Shown here piece by piece: positions 9,973 through 20,094 of a stretch of DNA of 64,000 nucleotides (positions are counted from its first letter, which is position 1; every line of letters begins with the position of its first letter). The translations under genes were made by a program, and so were the position numbers. Origin of the DNA: Moritella sp. Urea-trap-13 (GTDB lineage Bacteria; Pseudomonadota; Gammaproteobacteria; Enterobacterales; Moritellaceae). Under the pieces are notes generated by a model. The model worked only from the letters and a program-made list of their open reading frames with translations, was not told the origin of the DNA and did not search any database. Location: assembly GCF_002836355.1 (NCBI RefSeq), contig NZ_PJCA01000031.1:1-64000 (forward strand). The letters are read 5' to 3'.

Positions 9973-10299
9973 ATGAAAATGGTCAAAGCATTAAGTACTA
10001 TTTTGTTGTCGTCGGTAATTTTAGCGGGTTGTTCTGGCACATCGATGAAAACACAAAGTCTCGACGAGAGTCAATATACTGTTCTTGGACCTGGTTCTGC
10101 GACAGCAACTGGCATCATGTTATTTCAGTTTATTCCGATCCAACAAAATGACCGCTTTGTACGTGCTCAAAATGCGGCTATTGCAACCCAAGGTGGTGAC
10201 GCGCTTATTAATGTCGAAGTACAAGAAGATTGGTTTTGGGCATGGATATTGAACGGTTATCAGACTACAGTATCCGGTGACGTCGTTAAGTTAAAATGA
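9973..10299 (+). CDS. Small hypothetical lipoprotein
   Basis: 108 aa from the ATG at 9973, chosen because GAGGG lies 7 nt upstream; the frame also allows a TTG at 9967. A lipoprotein signal peptide is clear: KMVKALST, hydrophobic core, then the lipobox LAGC with the lipidated Cys about residue 19. The mature part is about 90 aa, with an alanine-rich AQNAAIATQGGDALINVEV segment and a W-F-W-A-W aromatic cluster. This pattern resembles small envelope lipoproteins of the TRL/DUF6567 kind, but I cannot assign a family with certainty. It stands alone. Confidence 0.75.
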   Translation: MKMVKALSTILLSSVILAGCSGTSMKTQSLDESQYTVLGPGSATATGIMLFQFIPIQQNDRFVRAQNAAIATQGGDALINVEVQEDWFWAWILNGYQTTVSGDVVKLK

Positions 10300-10419
10300 A
10301 GTAATTTATGATTTTATTTGTTTTTAATATTGGTTCACTATGCGCTTAACATAGCGGTTATCTTTGGTGCTCTTCAGGTCTCTTAAATTCAAATGTTAAG
10401 CGAAAATAACGTTGATAAT

Positions 10420-10465
10420 TTACCCATCTTGAGCTTGTTTTGCGCGCAAGATCAAGCTTGGGTAA
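10420..10465. repeat. Long imperfect inverted repeat upstream of the DHH phosphoesterase gene
   Basis: Outer arms TTACCCA/TGGGTAA and inner arms CTTGAGCTTG/CAAGATCAAG (one mismatch) form an extended hairpin about 100 bp upstream of the next start. A further TTGGGTAA follows at 10489-10496. There is no T-run. It could be a regulatory hairpin or the 3' end structure of the lipoprotein transcript. Confidence 0.4.
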
Positions 10466-10565
10466 CTGCAACCCCTATCTTGGGTAATCTCCGCTTGATT
10501 CTCACACTTCTATACGGTTATCTTTAGTTATCTTAGGTTTAAACTTATGTGACAAAGGAATGAAT

Positions 10566-11498
10566 ATGTCAGAGCAAAAATATAGATTGGTAACGCGTAG
10601 TGATTTTGATGGTTTAGTATGTGCAGTACTATTGAAACAGCAAGGTCTTATCAGTGACATTAAGTTTGTTCATCCTAAGGATATGCAAGACGGGAAAATT
10701 GATATTACCCCGAATGATATCGTCACTAATCTACCTTATGTTAAAAGTGCTTATCTGACTTTTGATCACCATCTTTCTGAAACGATCCGTAATACAGGCG
10801 AACGCGCTAATCACATCATTGATCCTGATGCACCTTCTGCTGCACGTGTAGTGTGGGACTATTATGGTGGTTTAGACACATTCCCTGCGCAGTGGACTGA
10901 AATGATGGAGGCGGTTGATAAAGGTGACTCTGCACAGTTCAATCGTGACGAAGTATTAGACTCTCAGGGCTGGAACCTGATGAACTTCCTGATGGATGCT
11001 CGAACTGGGTTAGGGCGTTTCCGCGAATTCCGTATTTCTAACTACGCCTTAATGATGGATTTGATTGATTATTGTAAAGACCACAATATTGATGACATTT
11101 TGGGATTACCTGATGTGAAAGAACGCATTGATTTATACCGTGAACATGAAACTATGTTTAAACAACAGGTTGAGCGTTGTGCAACAGTACACGGTAACTT
11201 AGTGTTACTTGATTTAACGGACGAAGAGACTATTTTCGCCGGTAATCGATTCATGATTTACGCGTTATTCCCACAATGTAATATCTCTATCCACAAAATG
11301 TGGGGCTTCCAAAAGCAAAACATCGTGTTTGCCACAGGTAAGTCTATCTTTGATCGTAACTCCAAAACTAACGTCGGTGAGTTAATGCTTAGTTATGGCG
11401 GCGGTGGTCACATCGCTGCAGGTACTTGTCAGATTGAAATTGATAAAGCAGAAGCAGTACAGCAAGAATTGATTGCCAAGATCACTGCTGACGGTTAA
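10566..11498 (+). CDS. DHH/DHHA1 family phosphoesterase (exopolyphosphatase-like)
   Basis: 310 aa from ATG 10566, preferred over ATG 10560 because AAAGGA abuts 10560 but is 6 nt from 10566. The DHH domain carries RSDFDGLVCA near the N-terminus, the metal-binding FDHHLSE, and IDPDAPSAAR. The C-terminal DHHA1 domain ends with the substrate loop GGGGHIAAGTCQIE. Enzymes of this family cleave phosphodiester or phosphoanhydride bonds with Mn(II); relatives include RecJ, NrnA and PPX1. Homologues in marine gammaproteobacteria are commonly labelled exopolyphosphatase, but substrate cannot be told from sequence. Monocistronic, closed by a strong terminator. Confidence 0.82.
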   Translation: MSEQKYRLVTRSDFDGLVCAVLLKQQGLISDIKFVHPKDMQDGKIDITPNDIVTNLPYVKSAYLTFDHHLSETIRNTGERANHIIDPDAPSAARVVWDYYGGLDTFPAQWTEMMEAVDKGDSAQFNRDEVLDSQGWNLMNFLMDARTGLGRFREFRISNYALMMDLIDYCKDHNIDDILGLPDVKERIDLYREHETMFKQQVERCATVHGNLVLLDLTDEETIFAGNRFMIYALFPQCNISIHKMWGFQKQNIVFATGKSIFDRNSKTNVGELMLSYGGGGHIAAGTCQIEIDKAEAVQQELIAKITADG

Positions 11499-11582
11499 TC
11501 GTTATTAGCCAGTCGTTATTAGCGAGTAGTTAAGAGTTTCGTATTGATGGGTTAATAAGAAATCGACTATAGCCTAGTTAGC

Positions 11583-11625
11583 AAAAAGCCCCCACAGCTA
11601 CAGACATAGTTGTGGGGGGCTTTTT
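11583..11625 (+). terminator. Rho-independent terminator
   Basis: AAAAAGCCCCCACA pairs with TGTGGGGGGCTTTTT (one bulged G) and the 3' arm ends in five T. The A-run on the other side lets it also act for the convergent minus-strand SEC-C gene. Confidence 0.88.
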
Positions 11626-11721
11626 AGTAAGGTTAATAAGTAATGCTATTAACCGTACTGCTTTGAACTAATTTAGTACGTCTACTAGGTTAGCCAAAAG
11701 CGCATTTAATAAAGCGGGTGA

Positions 11722-11886
11722 TTATTTACCACAACACTTCTTAAATTTCTTACCGCTAGCACATGAGCAAGGATCGTTACGACCCACTTTAGCGCCATCT
11801 CTTACGATTGGAGCTTGTGCGTGATGATGACTACAGCCTGGACCGTGTACGTGACCTTCTTCGCCGTGTGTGTGTTGGTTTGTCAT
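11722..11886 (-). CDS. Small SEC-C metal-binding motif protein
   Basis: 54 aa, shorter than usual gene-finder cut-offs but convincing. The ATG is preceded by AAGGAA at good spacing. The N-terminal half is His-rich ([19 protein letters not shown]) and the C-terminal half is a full SEC-C motif, [19 protein letters not shown], the C-x-C-x8-C-C zinc site also found at the SecA C-terminus. The His-rich arm plus SEC-C suggests a small zinc-binding cytoplasmic protein. Free-standing SEC-C proteins are widespread and mostly uncharacterised. No operon partner: it is separated from the recX-like gene by 117 bp on the same strand. Confidence 0.85.
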   Translation of the reverse strand: MTNQHTHGEEGHVHGPGCSHHHAQAPIVRDGAKVGRNDPCSCASGKKFKKCCGK

Positions 11887-12003
11887 TGTCTATTCCTTAT
11901 TCGATTTCAGTACTTGGTTATCTTTGATGAAACTATATAACAAAGTTTTTCGGGTTTGGCTAAAGTTATTGCAAAAAAATTGCCGTGGGAACTAAATTAG
12001 CCA

Positions 12004-12810
12004 TTAATCAGACGGATTGAGGGCTTCTTTAATTTGATCTGAGTCGAAACCTTTACCAGATAGATATGCGTAAGCCTTGGATTTCCCCTTGCCGCTACTT
12101 ATATCGAGGCGTTTTTTGGTTAATACATCGATACAGCTTTGATAAAAGTCGATATCACCAGCTTCTTCAAGTTGATCAATTAGGTTATCAAAGTCTTCGA
12201 CGTCAATCAGCTTGCTGCGCAATTCATTCTGTATTACCCGTTTACCTTTGCCTTTACGGTACAGCTTCATGGTTTCTTTGCTTAAGTCTGCCTTCTCGGC
12301 TTTTACTTCGAGCTTACTTCTTAAGGTGTCTTTTTCTGGGTGCATCGACAGGGCATGGTCAATCTCGGCACGTGAAAAGCCTTTGGTGGTGAACTGAGAG
12401 TAAACTTTCTCTTTTGTGGTGTTGTGAAAGTTTTGAAATGTATTGCTTAAGCGTGATTCGGCGAGGGCGAATTGATCGATATCTTCATCATACATAACCT
12501 GTTCGATGGCTTCTGCTATTTCTTTCTGGCCCACGCCTCGGGCGCGTAATTTACGGGTGATGGCCGATTTACCCTGTTCGTTGCTAAACGCTGAACCCGC
12601 AAATTTCACTGCAAAGTCAAAGTCGCTTTTGATGTAACCTTTCTCAATGAGATCCGCTAGTACCGTTTCAACCCAGTCTTGATTTTCTGTTTTACGTTCA
12701 AGTTTGGTGCGAATTTCGGCAATGGTGTAGTCTTGTTGAGCTAAATGCCAGTATGCCGAATTGTAGACATTGTCGATCGACTTCGCTTGCCTGAGTTCTT
12801 TTTGCAGCAT
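12004..12810 (-). CDS. RecX-like regulatory protein, extended
   Basis: 268 aa of repeated three-helix RecX modules: Y..AYWHLAQQDYTIAEIRTKL near residue 20, LIEKGYIKSDFDFAVKFA, KLRARGVGQKEIAEAIEQV, then further copies (FTTKGFSRAEIDHAL; YLSGKGFDSDQIKEAL) to the C-terminus. Classical RecX is about 150-165 aa and sits next to recA, where it limits RecA filaments. This protein is nearly twice as long, Lys/Glu-rich and not beside recA. It may be a second, expanded RecX paralogue; action on RecA is inferred only from the fold. Monocistronic. Confidence 0.7.
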   Translation of the reverse strand: MLQKELRQAKSIDNVYNSAYWHLAQQDYTIAEIRTKLERKTENQDWVETVLADLIEKGYIKSDFDFAVKFAGSAFSNEQGKSAITRKLRARGVGQKEIAEAIEQVMYDEDIDQFALAESRLSNTFQNFHNTTKEKVYSQFTTKGFSRAEIDHALSMHPEKDTLRSKLEVKAEKADLSKETMKLYRKGKGKRVIQNELRSKLIDVEDFDNLIDQLEEAGDIDFYQSCIDVLTKKRLDISSGKGKSKAYAYLSGKGFDSDQIKEALNPSD

Positions 12811-12962
12811 GTCTTTAGCCTACCTGTAACATATTATGTTTTTGAATGATCTTATATCATACGCTTTATCTAGGTTATTGATGCGGTTAATTCTGACGAG
12901 ATTATGGAACGGATTAAGATAGGGCTTAAGCGTCAAACTATTTCCCCTCTTTAATTTGTGAT

Positions 12963-13532
12963 TTAAGTGCTCTCGGCTATCACCAAGCTGGTGAATGTGC
13001 GGGCTTTGATACGGTCAGACCAGAATTTCTCCGACCATCCCCCTTTACGTAATAATGCATCAACAAACTGCTGAGGTTTCGGCAATTGTTGCCACACTTG
13101 CGGTAAAAAGACTGCAAGTCTGTTGGTATCTTCCAATATTAACCCGTGGGTGGGTTTTAGCTGTGTTAGTAAATCTATTTTACGGTTAAAAACGAGCTGA
13201 TGTGTTGGTGATAATAGGCTGATCTCTATTTGGCACTGTGCGAGCTCGTCTTTAGTCAGCGGAGGAAAACGCGGATCATTGAAGGCACAGGAGAGGGCGT
13301 TACTGACCAAGGTGATTGATAGTGGCTGATTGGTTTCTATCAAGCCAATGCACCCACGCAATGCACCCTGTATGTGTAGGGAGACGAAGTTTCCAAGCTG
13401 TTTATCTTTAACCGACAAGGGCAGTGAATTTTTAGCAATGGCGTTATTTTGCCACCGGCTTGCGATGGCCATACGTGCTGTTAACAACAGCTGTTTTTGG
13501 TCCACTGGACTAATGCAGAGCGATTGAGGCAT
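12963..13532 (-). CDS. amrA: AmmeMemoRadiSam system protein A (AMMECR1 domain)
   Basis: 189 aa from the ATG at 13532, which overlaps the end of the MEMO gene by 23 nt and has GGTGGTGGG just upstream; the frame extends further to 13565. AMMECR1 hallmarks are present: FVSLHIQGALRGCIGLIE, AFNDPRFPPLTKDEL, IEISLLSP and GLILEDTNRLAVFLPQVW. AMMECR1 proteins have a two-subdomain fold with a conserved LRGCIG pocket and no settled activity. In bacteria and archaea they accompany MEMO and a radical SAM enzyme. Here it is translationally coupled to MEMO and divergent from the radical SAM gene. Confidence 0.9.
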   Translation of the reverse strand: MPQSLCISPVDQKQLLLTARMAIASRWQNNAIAKNSLPLSVKDKQLGNFVSLHIQGALRGCIGLIETNQPLSITLVSNALSCAFNDPRFPPLTKDELAQCQIEISLLSPTHQLVFNRKIDLLTQLKPTHGLILEDTNRLAVFLPQVWQQLPKPQQFVDALLRKGGWSEKFWSDRIKARTFTSLVIAEST

Positions 13533-14283
13533 AGCCCACCACCGAATCTGCATCACCGCCACCATCTACAGAATTGCCTTTGGCGAGTAAGGTCGCGGTT
13601 AATCCCTGCTGTTTTGCCCACATCAAAGCACCATTGAGGGGGAAAGCACCACAAGCTTGCTCTCCGGTTAATGTCGGGTGCAATGCCATGATCTGGTCAA
13701 GCGTCTGTTGATCTATTTGGTTCGCCTGTGAGAGTGGGTGAAAGTGGCTTAGATCGGTACTGATCAACAACAGGGTTTCTGGGGTCATTAGTGATTGGAT
13801 TAACTCACACACTTGTATGGCCGGGGTATTACCCACAATTAGCGGTATGAGTGTCACTTGACCAAGCGTGAGAAGTACAAAGGGTAACTGCACTTCCAGG
13901 CAGTGTTCACTCTGATGTGCCTTATCAAGGTAGGAGACGCTTGCTTGTTGCGTTGCCTGTTTGATTGCTAGAGTATCGAGTGGCAGTGCGCCGACGGGGC
14001 TTTGAAACGCGTCAACACTCGGTGCCGCGATACCACGCAGCGGGATCCTGTGGTTCGGTCCCAGTAATAGCACGCGTTTAAATTGTCCCTTAGTCAGCTG
14101 TTTGTAGGCGGCCGCTGCGATCTGGCCAGAGTAACGATAGCCTGCATGGGGAACCACCAGTGCTTGGATCCTCTCGATCTGGGATAAGGGTTGTGCTGCA
14201 AGCATCTGCTTGACCGAGTGCGTCAACTCGGTTGGATCTTCAGGATAAAAAAGACCAGCAACAGCAGCGGAACGTGATTTCAT
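13510..14283 (-). CDS. amrB: AmmeMemoRadiSam system protein B (MEMO family)
   Basis: 257 aa, MEMO fold related to class III extradiol dioxygenases. The N-terminus has the family signature SRSAAVAGLFYPEDP, followed by LVVPHAGYRYSG with the first metal-type His, NHRIPLRGIAAP, HSEH-like SEHCLEVQLPF, STDLSHFHP and GEQACGAFPL with the conserved Cys. Human MEMO1 coordinates copper or iron with equivalent His/Cys residues. Role in the three-protein system is not established. GTGAGG precedes the ATG. Only 52 bp separate it from the radical SAM start, so both promoters overlap. Confidence 0.92.
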   Translation of the reverse strand: MKSRSAAVAGLFYPEDPTELTHSVKQMLAAQPLSQIERIQALVVPHAGYRYSGQIAAAAYKQLTKGQFKRVLLLGPNHRIPLRGIAAPSVDAFQSPVGALPLDTLAIKQATQQASVSYLDKAHQSEHCLEVQLPFVLLTLGQVTLIPLIVGNTPAIQVCELIQSLMTPETLLLISTDLSHFHPLSQANQIDQQTLDQIMALHPTLTGEQACGAFPLNGALMWAKQQGLTATLLAKGNSVDGGGDADSVVGYASIALH

Positions 14284-14335
14284 AAGGCCTCACTCAATGC
14301 GTTTTCATACTATGATTATAATAGAGGTGGTGCTT

Positions 14336-15415
14336 ATGGCCAATAATAATCCAAGCATTGTGGCAACCAAATACTGGCGTCAGCTTGATGATGGGCTTGT
14401 CGAGTGCACTGTGTGTCCCCGATTTTGTCATCTTCGGGAGGGCAAGCGTGGGGTCTGTTTTATTCGTCAGGCACTGGACGGTGAAATAGTGCTGACCAGT
14501 TATGGCCGTTCGTCAGGTTTTTGTATCGATCCGATTGAAAAAAAACCACTGAATCATTTTTTACCCGGCACGCCAGTACTCTCTTTTGGCACCGCGGGAT
14601 GTAATTTAACCTGCAAATTCTGCCAGAATTGGGATATCAGTAAATCCCGCCAATTAGACACCTTAGCTGGTCATGCGACCCCCGAACAGTTAGCTATTAT
14701 GGCTGAGACATATGGTTGTCGGAGTGTGGCATTTACCTACAATGATCCCGTTATTTTTATGGAGTATGCCATTGATGTCGCCGCTGCTTGTCATGCGCGT
14801 GATATTCGCTCGGTCGCGGTTTCGGCCGGTTATATTAATCCCAAACCCAGAGTTGAGTTTTTTAATGCGATGGATGCAGCCAACATTGACCTCAAGGGGT
14901 TTACCCAGAAGTTCTATCATCAAATCTGCGGCGGTAGCTTGGCGCCCGTACTCGATACGCTTTTGTATCTGAAACATGAAACTTCAGTCTGGTTTGAGAT
15001 CACCACACTACTCATTCCCGGTCAAAATGACTCCAGTAAAGAGTTAGAGCAGATGGCGCGATGGATTCGAGACAATCTTGGCCCGGAAATTCCGCTGCAC
15101 TTTACTGCTTTTCATCCCGATTATAAAATGCGAGATATCCCTGCAACATCCATTCAAATATTAACCCGTGCCCGTGAGATTGCATTAGGGCAGGGCTTAC
15201 ATTATGTCTATACCGGCAACGTACACGATCCAAAGGGAGACAGCACCTGGTGCCCTCAGTGTGGCAGTCTGGTTATTGAGCGGGATTGGTACACCCTCGG
15301 ACAGTGGGCGCTTAATCAAGGGAATTGCCAGCATTGTGGTCACCCGATCGCGGGAGTATTTGAAGATCAACCTGGGCAATGGGGAGCGAGACGATTACCC
15401 GTTTTAATCGAGTAG
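14336..15415 (+). CDS. amrS: AmmeMemoRadiSam system radical SAM enzyme
   Basis: 359 aa from ATG 14336, chosen for AGAGGTGG 6 nt upstream; the frame reaches back to 14297. Three Cys clusters are visible: an N-terminal CTVCPRFCHLREGKRGVC, the radical SAM CNLTCKFC motif (CX3CX2C binding a 4Fe-4S cluster and SAM), and a C-terminal WCPQCG...CQHCG pair that looks like a zinc ribbon. The overall pattern resembles pyruvate formate-lyase activases. Substrate unknown. With AMMECR1 and MEMO next door in divergent orientation, the complete system is present. Confidence 0.93.
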   Translation: MANNNPSIVATKYWRQLDDGLVECTVCPRFCHLREGKRGVCFIRQALDGEIVLTSYGRSSGFCIDPIEKKPLNHFLPGTPVLSFGTAGCNLTCKFCQNWDISKSRQLDTLAGHATPEQLAIMAETYGCRSVAFTYNDPVIFMEYAIDVAAACHARDIRSVAVSAGYINPKPRVEFFNAMDAANIDLKGFTQKFYHQICGGSLAPVLDTLLYLKHETSVWFEITTLLIPGQNDSSKELEQMARWIRDNLGPEIPLHFTAFHPDYKMRDIPATSIQILTRAREIALGQGLHYVYTGNVHDPKGDSTWCPQCGSLVIERDWYTLGQWALNQGNCQHCGHPIAGVFEDQPGQWGARRLPVLIE

Positions 15416-15636
15416 TAGTGCCAATTTATCCTCACTGAATAAAGATCACTTACTTAATACCATGACTATTACCATTAGCAAACGTAATCATAATAAGTAC
15501 ATTTGATAATTGTTATTCATAAATTAGCCTTCTTATAATTACCTCTATAAACTTTTATAAAATCAATGTTAGCCTAATTCAATATCAAAAATGTGAACTT
15601 CTTCAATGAGTTATTATTTTTGATCGTTTACTCTAG

Positions 15637-17064
<1,428 letters not shown>

Positions 17065-17215
17065 GATCTACGGTTGTAAGATCTAATTGTTGTAACACCT
17101 TACTTGCGCTCATGGATAATGGGCGTATATTTTATAGCAATCAGCTATTAGCAGTCAGTTATAAATTATTCGCTATCAACTAGCAATTACGTATTTCTAT
17201 ACAAGTGAGGTTCTT

Positions 17216-17554
17216 ATGCCTGCAATCCATACAGACTTTGTGAACTACAAATCAACCCCTGTTTTTACCTCAGATAATATCCCGAAGATGTTCCTACATT
17301 TGCATAATACCCGTGCGGGTGTTTATGGACAGATCAATGTGCTTAGCGGTGAGCTTAAATTTTATGGTTTTACCGAAAGACGTGGCGCGATTGAACAAGA
17401 GATCGTGATTAAACAAGGTGAAATAGCGGTATCACCTCCTGAGTATTGGCACAAAGTCGAATTTATGACGGATGATACCAGCTTTCGTGTTGATTTTTAT
17501 GCTCAGCAAGATTCGGATATTGTTGCTGAAAATCGCTCTGAGCGTAACGATTAA
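17216..17554 (+). CDS. DUF1971 (YeaR/TehB N-terminal-like) protein
   Basis: 112 aa, cytoplasmic, cupin-like. The pattern VYGQINVLSGELKFYGF, then IVIKQGEIAVSPPEYWHKVEF matches DUF1971, the family of E. coli YeaR (119 aa) and of the small domain fused to some TehB tellurite methyltransferases. YeaR is induced by nitrate and nitric oxide in E. coli; the biochemical role is not known. It is 12 bp upstream of a DsbA-family gene, so the two form an operon. AAGTGAGG precedes the ATG. Confidence 0.82.
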   Translation: MPAIHTDFVNYKSTPVFTSDNIPKMFLHLHNTRAGVYGQINVLSGELKFYGFTERRGAIEQEIVIKQGEIAVSPPEYWHKVEFMTDDTSFRVDFYAQQDSDIVAENRSERND

Positions 17555-17566
17555 AGGAAAGCGTCA

Positions 17567-18184
17567 ATGCCAGTTTTAAAACCAAAATTATATTATGTTT
17601 ATGATCCTATGTGTTCGTGGTGTTGGGGTTATAAACCGGTGTGGAATCAAATTAAACAAGCCGTTACTGATGATGTTGAGATTATTTATGTATTGGGTGG
17701 TTTAGCACCGGATACAGACGAACCTATGCCAGAAATGATGCAGGCACAAATAGCCTCTCACTGGAAAAAAATTGAGAACTTCCTTGGCAGTAAATTTAAC
17801 TATGAATTTTGGACTGATAATACCCCTCGACGTGCTACTTATCCTGCCTGTCGCGCTATTGTTGCCGCGCGAGCACAAGACGCCGAACAAGCGATGTTAG
17901 ATGCGATTCAAGTTGCTTATTATACGCAAGCTAAAAACCCCAGTGATAACTCTGTGCTGGTGGCTTTAGCAAAAAATATTGGTTTGGATATACCTCAATT
18001 CGAAACAGATTTGTTGGCGCTAAAAACCCATCAAGCATTATTAACTGAAATTAGATTTGCCCGTTCGATAGGTGGCAGTAGTTTTCCTTCTCTATTTGTA
18101 GTGCGAGAGGGTAAGCAGGTTGAAATACCCGTAGATTATAAAGATGCGGAAGTGACGATAGAATTGATAAGAAGTGTTATTTGA
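17567..18184 (+). CDS. DsbA-family (FrnE-like) thiol oxidoreductase, cytoplasmic
   Basis: 205 aa, no signal peptide. The thioredoxin-fold DsbA domain starts at once: YYVYDPMCSWCWGYKPVW has the C-x-x-C redox pair (CSWC) at about residues 15-18, and a cis-Pro loop is seen in GGSSFPSLFVV. Family members without signal peptide act as cytosolic oxidoreductases, FrnE being the known example. AAGGAAAG lies before the ATG. Co-transcription with the YeaR-like gene suggests a role in redox or nitrosative stress, but that is inference. Confidence 0.85.
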   Translation: MPVLKPKLYYVYDPMCSWCWGYKPVWNQIKQAVTDDVEIIYVLGGLAPDTDEPMPEMMQAQIASHWKKIENFLGSKFNYEFWTDNTPRRATYPACRAIVAARAQDAEQAMLDAIQVAYYTQAKNPSDNSVLVALAKNIGLDIPQFETDLLALKTHQALLTEIRFARSIGGSSFPSLFVVREGKQVEIPVDYKDAEVTIELIRSVI

Positions 18185-18210
18185 AATATTTTAACGATTT
18201 TTAAAGATAA

Positions 18211-18267
18211 AAAAAATCAGCCTGACAATTTTAAGCAAGTATCGCTTATAAAGTCAGGCTGATTTTT
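18211..18267. terminator. Bidirectional terminator between DsbA-family and BCCT genes
   Basis: AAAAAATCAGCCTGAC at 18211-18226 pairs with GTCAGGCTGATTTTT at 18253-18267 around a 26-nt loop. A-run and T-run flank it, so it can stop transcription from both convergent genes. Confidence 0.8.
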
Positions 18268-18317
18268 GTAGGTTAATAGCTTTGTAAGGCTAATAGCTTT
18301 ATAAAATTAATAGCCTA

Positions 18318-19958
18318 TTACGCTTGTGCTAGTTCTTTCTCAGCAGCTAAAGCTAACGCTTCTTGTGCGTGAGTCATCTTAATCGCAGCCATAGGCCCTG
18401 TTACCAGAGTGATAGCTATTAAGAATGATACTGGCACTGCAGTGATAACAATGAATGATTGCAATGCATTCAAACCACCGTCACCTGCAAGCAATAATAC
18501 CGCCGCAACACAGCCCATGATCACTGCCCAGAATACGCGATGTTTACGATCCGGTTCGTTATCACCTGATACCACCATAGCAATTGAATAAGCCATCGAG
18601 TCACCAGTCGTCACGACAAACGTGGTTGTCAGTACCAAGAATGCAGGTAACAAGAGCCAGCTTAATGGTAATTGCTGTAATGTTGCTAGCAATACCGCAG
18701 GCAAGCCCGCTTCAGCTAATGGTCCAGAAATAATCCCAGGCGTCTGTAGCTCAAAGAAGATACCTGTGCCACCGAGTGCTGCGAACCAGAAGTTTGTTGC
18801 AATCGGTGCGCCAACGGCAACAGCCAATACCAACTCACGAATAGTACGACCTTCAGAGATACGCGCAATGAAAATAGCCATCATAGGTGCAAAACCAATG
18901 AACCAACCCCAGAAGAACCAAGTCCACCAAACATTCCAACCTGGATTGTCGTTAGTGATACTCATGGTTGGCATGTCTTGCAAGTAAACTGCAAAAGCAC
19001 GACCAAATTGTTCAAAGATGAATTGTGTTGGACCTAATACTAAGATTGCGAGCAGCAATGCAAATGCACCGATAACGTTTAAGCGGCTAAGCCACTGTAA
19101 ACCTTTATCCATACCTGATGCCGCTGATGCCGCGCAAATAAACACTACCACAGCTAAAATCATCAGCTGAGAGTTCATGTCGTTTTTAAGGCCTGTTAGC
19201 ACTTCAAGGCTGTAGCCCATTTGTGATGCTAAAAAGCCAATAGGACCAATAGTACCAGCGGCTACGGCGATAATTGAACAAGCGTCAATTACAGCACCAA
19301 ACCAATGGTTTTCTAAACGGTTACCAACGATAGGGAAAAGTAACGCTCGTGGGCGTAGCTTAATTCCGTGATGGTGATGCGCATGCATCAACACAATCGT
19401 TGCGAGGGTACCCAGTACAGACCAGGCGAGAAAGCCCCAATGCAAAAAGCTTTGGCTTAGTGCTGGAACTACGGCTTCAACAGTCGACCCTGTAATGTCA
19501 GGATAGCTTGCTGATGGCGTAATGAAATGATAAATCGGTTCGGCTGCAGACCAGAAAACACCACCACCTGCTAAAAGCGTACACATGATCATTGCTAACC
19601 AGCGGAAGGTGCCTATTTCGGGTTTGGTTTTCATGCCCATACGAGTTTTACCGTAACGGGTTGCTGCGATGCATAATGCAACTGCAAAGTTTGCTACCAT
19701 TAGCCATTGCCAAAAGTAACCAAATTGTTCAGCAGCAGCTGAAAATAAGTTTTGAATTAAGGTTGTGAAACGAGGAAGGTCAATGATCGCAGCTAATAAG
19801 AATAGGCTAATGAAGCCAATCGTTAATGCTGGAACCAATTTGTCGCTTTTGCGACGCTCTGAGGTAGTCGTTGTTACGGGTACATCTTCGCCAATCTGGC
19901 ATGCATTTACTTGCATAAAATTCTCACTAAGGGGTGAGGGGCGAGATAATACCGACAT
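18318..19958 (-). CDS. BCCT family betaine/carnitine/choline-type transporter
   Basis: 546 aa with twelve predicted membrane helices. BCCT hallmarks: LLAGGGVFWSAAEPIYHF, ALSQSFLHWGFLAWSVLG, and the Trp-rich helix WWTWFFWGWFIGFAPMMAIFIARISEGRTIRE. Within that helix the canonical betaine-porter W-S-P-F-V-G is F-A-P-M-M-A, so the substrate may differ from glycine betaine. Cytoplasmic ends are short, unlike osmosensing BetP. The ATG at 19958 has no good ribosome site; an internal ATG at 19916 is possible. A CRP-like site lies about 140 bp upstream. Role: uptake of a trimethylammonium-type compound, substrate unproven. Confidence 0.88.
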   Translation of the reverse strand: MSVLSRPSPLSENFMQVNACQIGEDVPVTTTTSERRKSDKLVPALTIGFISLFLLAAIIDLPRFTTLIQNLFSAAAEQFGYFWQWLMVANFAVALCIAATRYGKTRMGMKTKPEIGTFRWLAMIMCTLLAGGGVFWSAAEPIYHFITPSASYPDITGSTVEAVVPALSQSFLHWGFLAWSVLGTLATIVLMHAHHHHGIKLRPRALLFPIVGNRLENHWFGAVIDACSIIAVAAGTIGPIGFLASQMGYSLEVLTGLKNDMNSQLMILAVVVFICAASAASGMDKGLQWLSRLNVIGAFALLLAILVLGPTQFIFEQFGRAFAVYLQDMPTMSITNDNPGWNVWWTWFFWGWFIGFAPMMAIFIARISEGRTIRELVLAVAVGAPIATNFWFAALGGTGIFFELQTPGIISGPLAEAGLPAVLLATLQQLPLSWLLLPAFLVLTTTFVVTTGDSMAYSIAMVVSGDNEPDRKHRVFWAVIMGCVAAVLLLAGDGGLNALQSFIVITAVPVSFLIAITLVTGPMAAIKMTHAQEALALAAEKELAQA

Positions 19959-19982
19959 TGGCGTGATTTTCCAGTTTTATCT

Positions 19983-19990
19983 ACCTCCTT
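19983..19990 (-). promoter_or_regulatory. Strong Shine-Dalgarno sequence misplaced relative to the BCCT start
   Basis: On the minus strand AAGGAGGT lies 24 nt upstream of the BCCT ATG, too far for normal initiation, and the BCCT frame has a stop codon between the two. A short alternative frame beginning at a CTG 8 nt after the site would run 15 codons and end just inside the BCCT gene. This suggests a leader peptide or an unusual start. Confidence 0.35.
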
Positions 19991-20094
19991 AGATTAGCCG
20001 TCTGGTTTGTTATCTTATATCCTTGTATTTACATGATATTTAAATTTTATTCATAATCAGTTAGTTACGTTATTAATTACCCCACAAGTATTAA

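Noticed and set aside
15500-15520. Second Fur-box-like sequence (TTTGATAATTGTTATTCAT)
   Set aside because: Half-site match is weak and the neighbouring genes (radical SAM, GH1) give no iron-related context.
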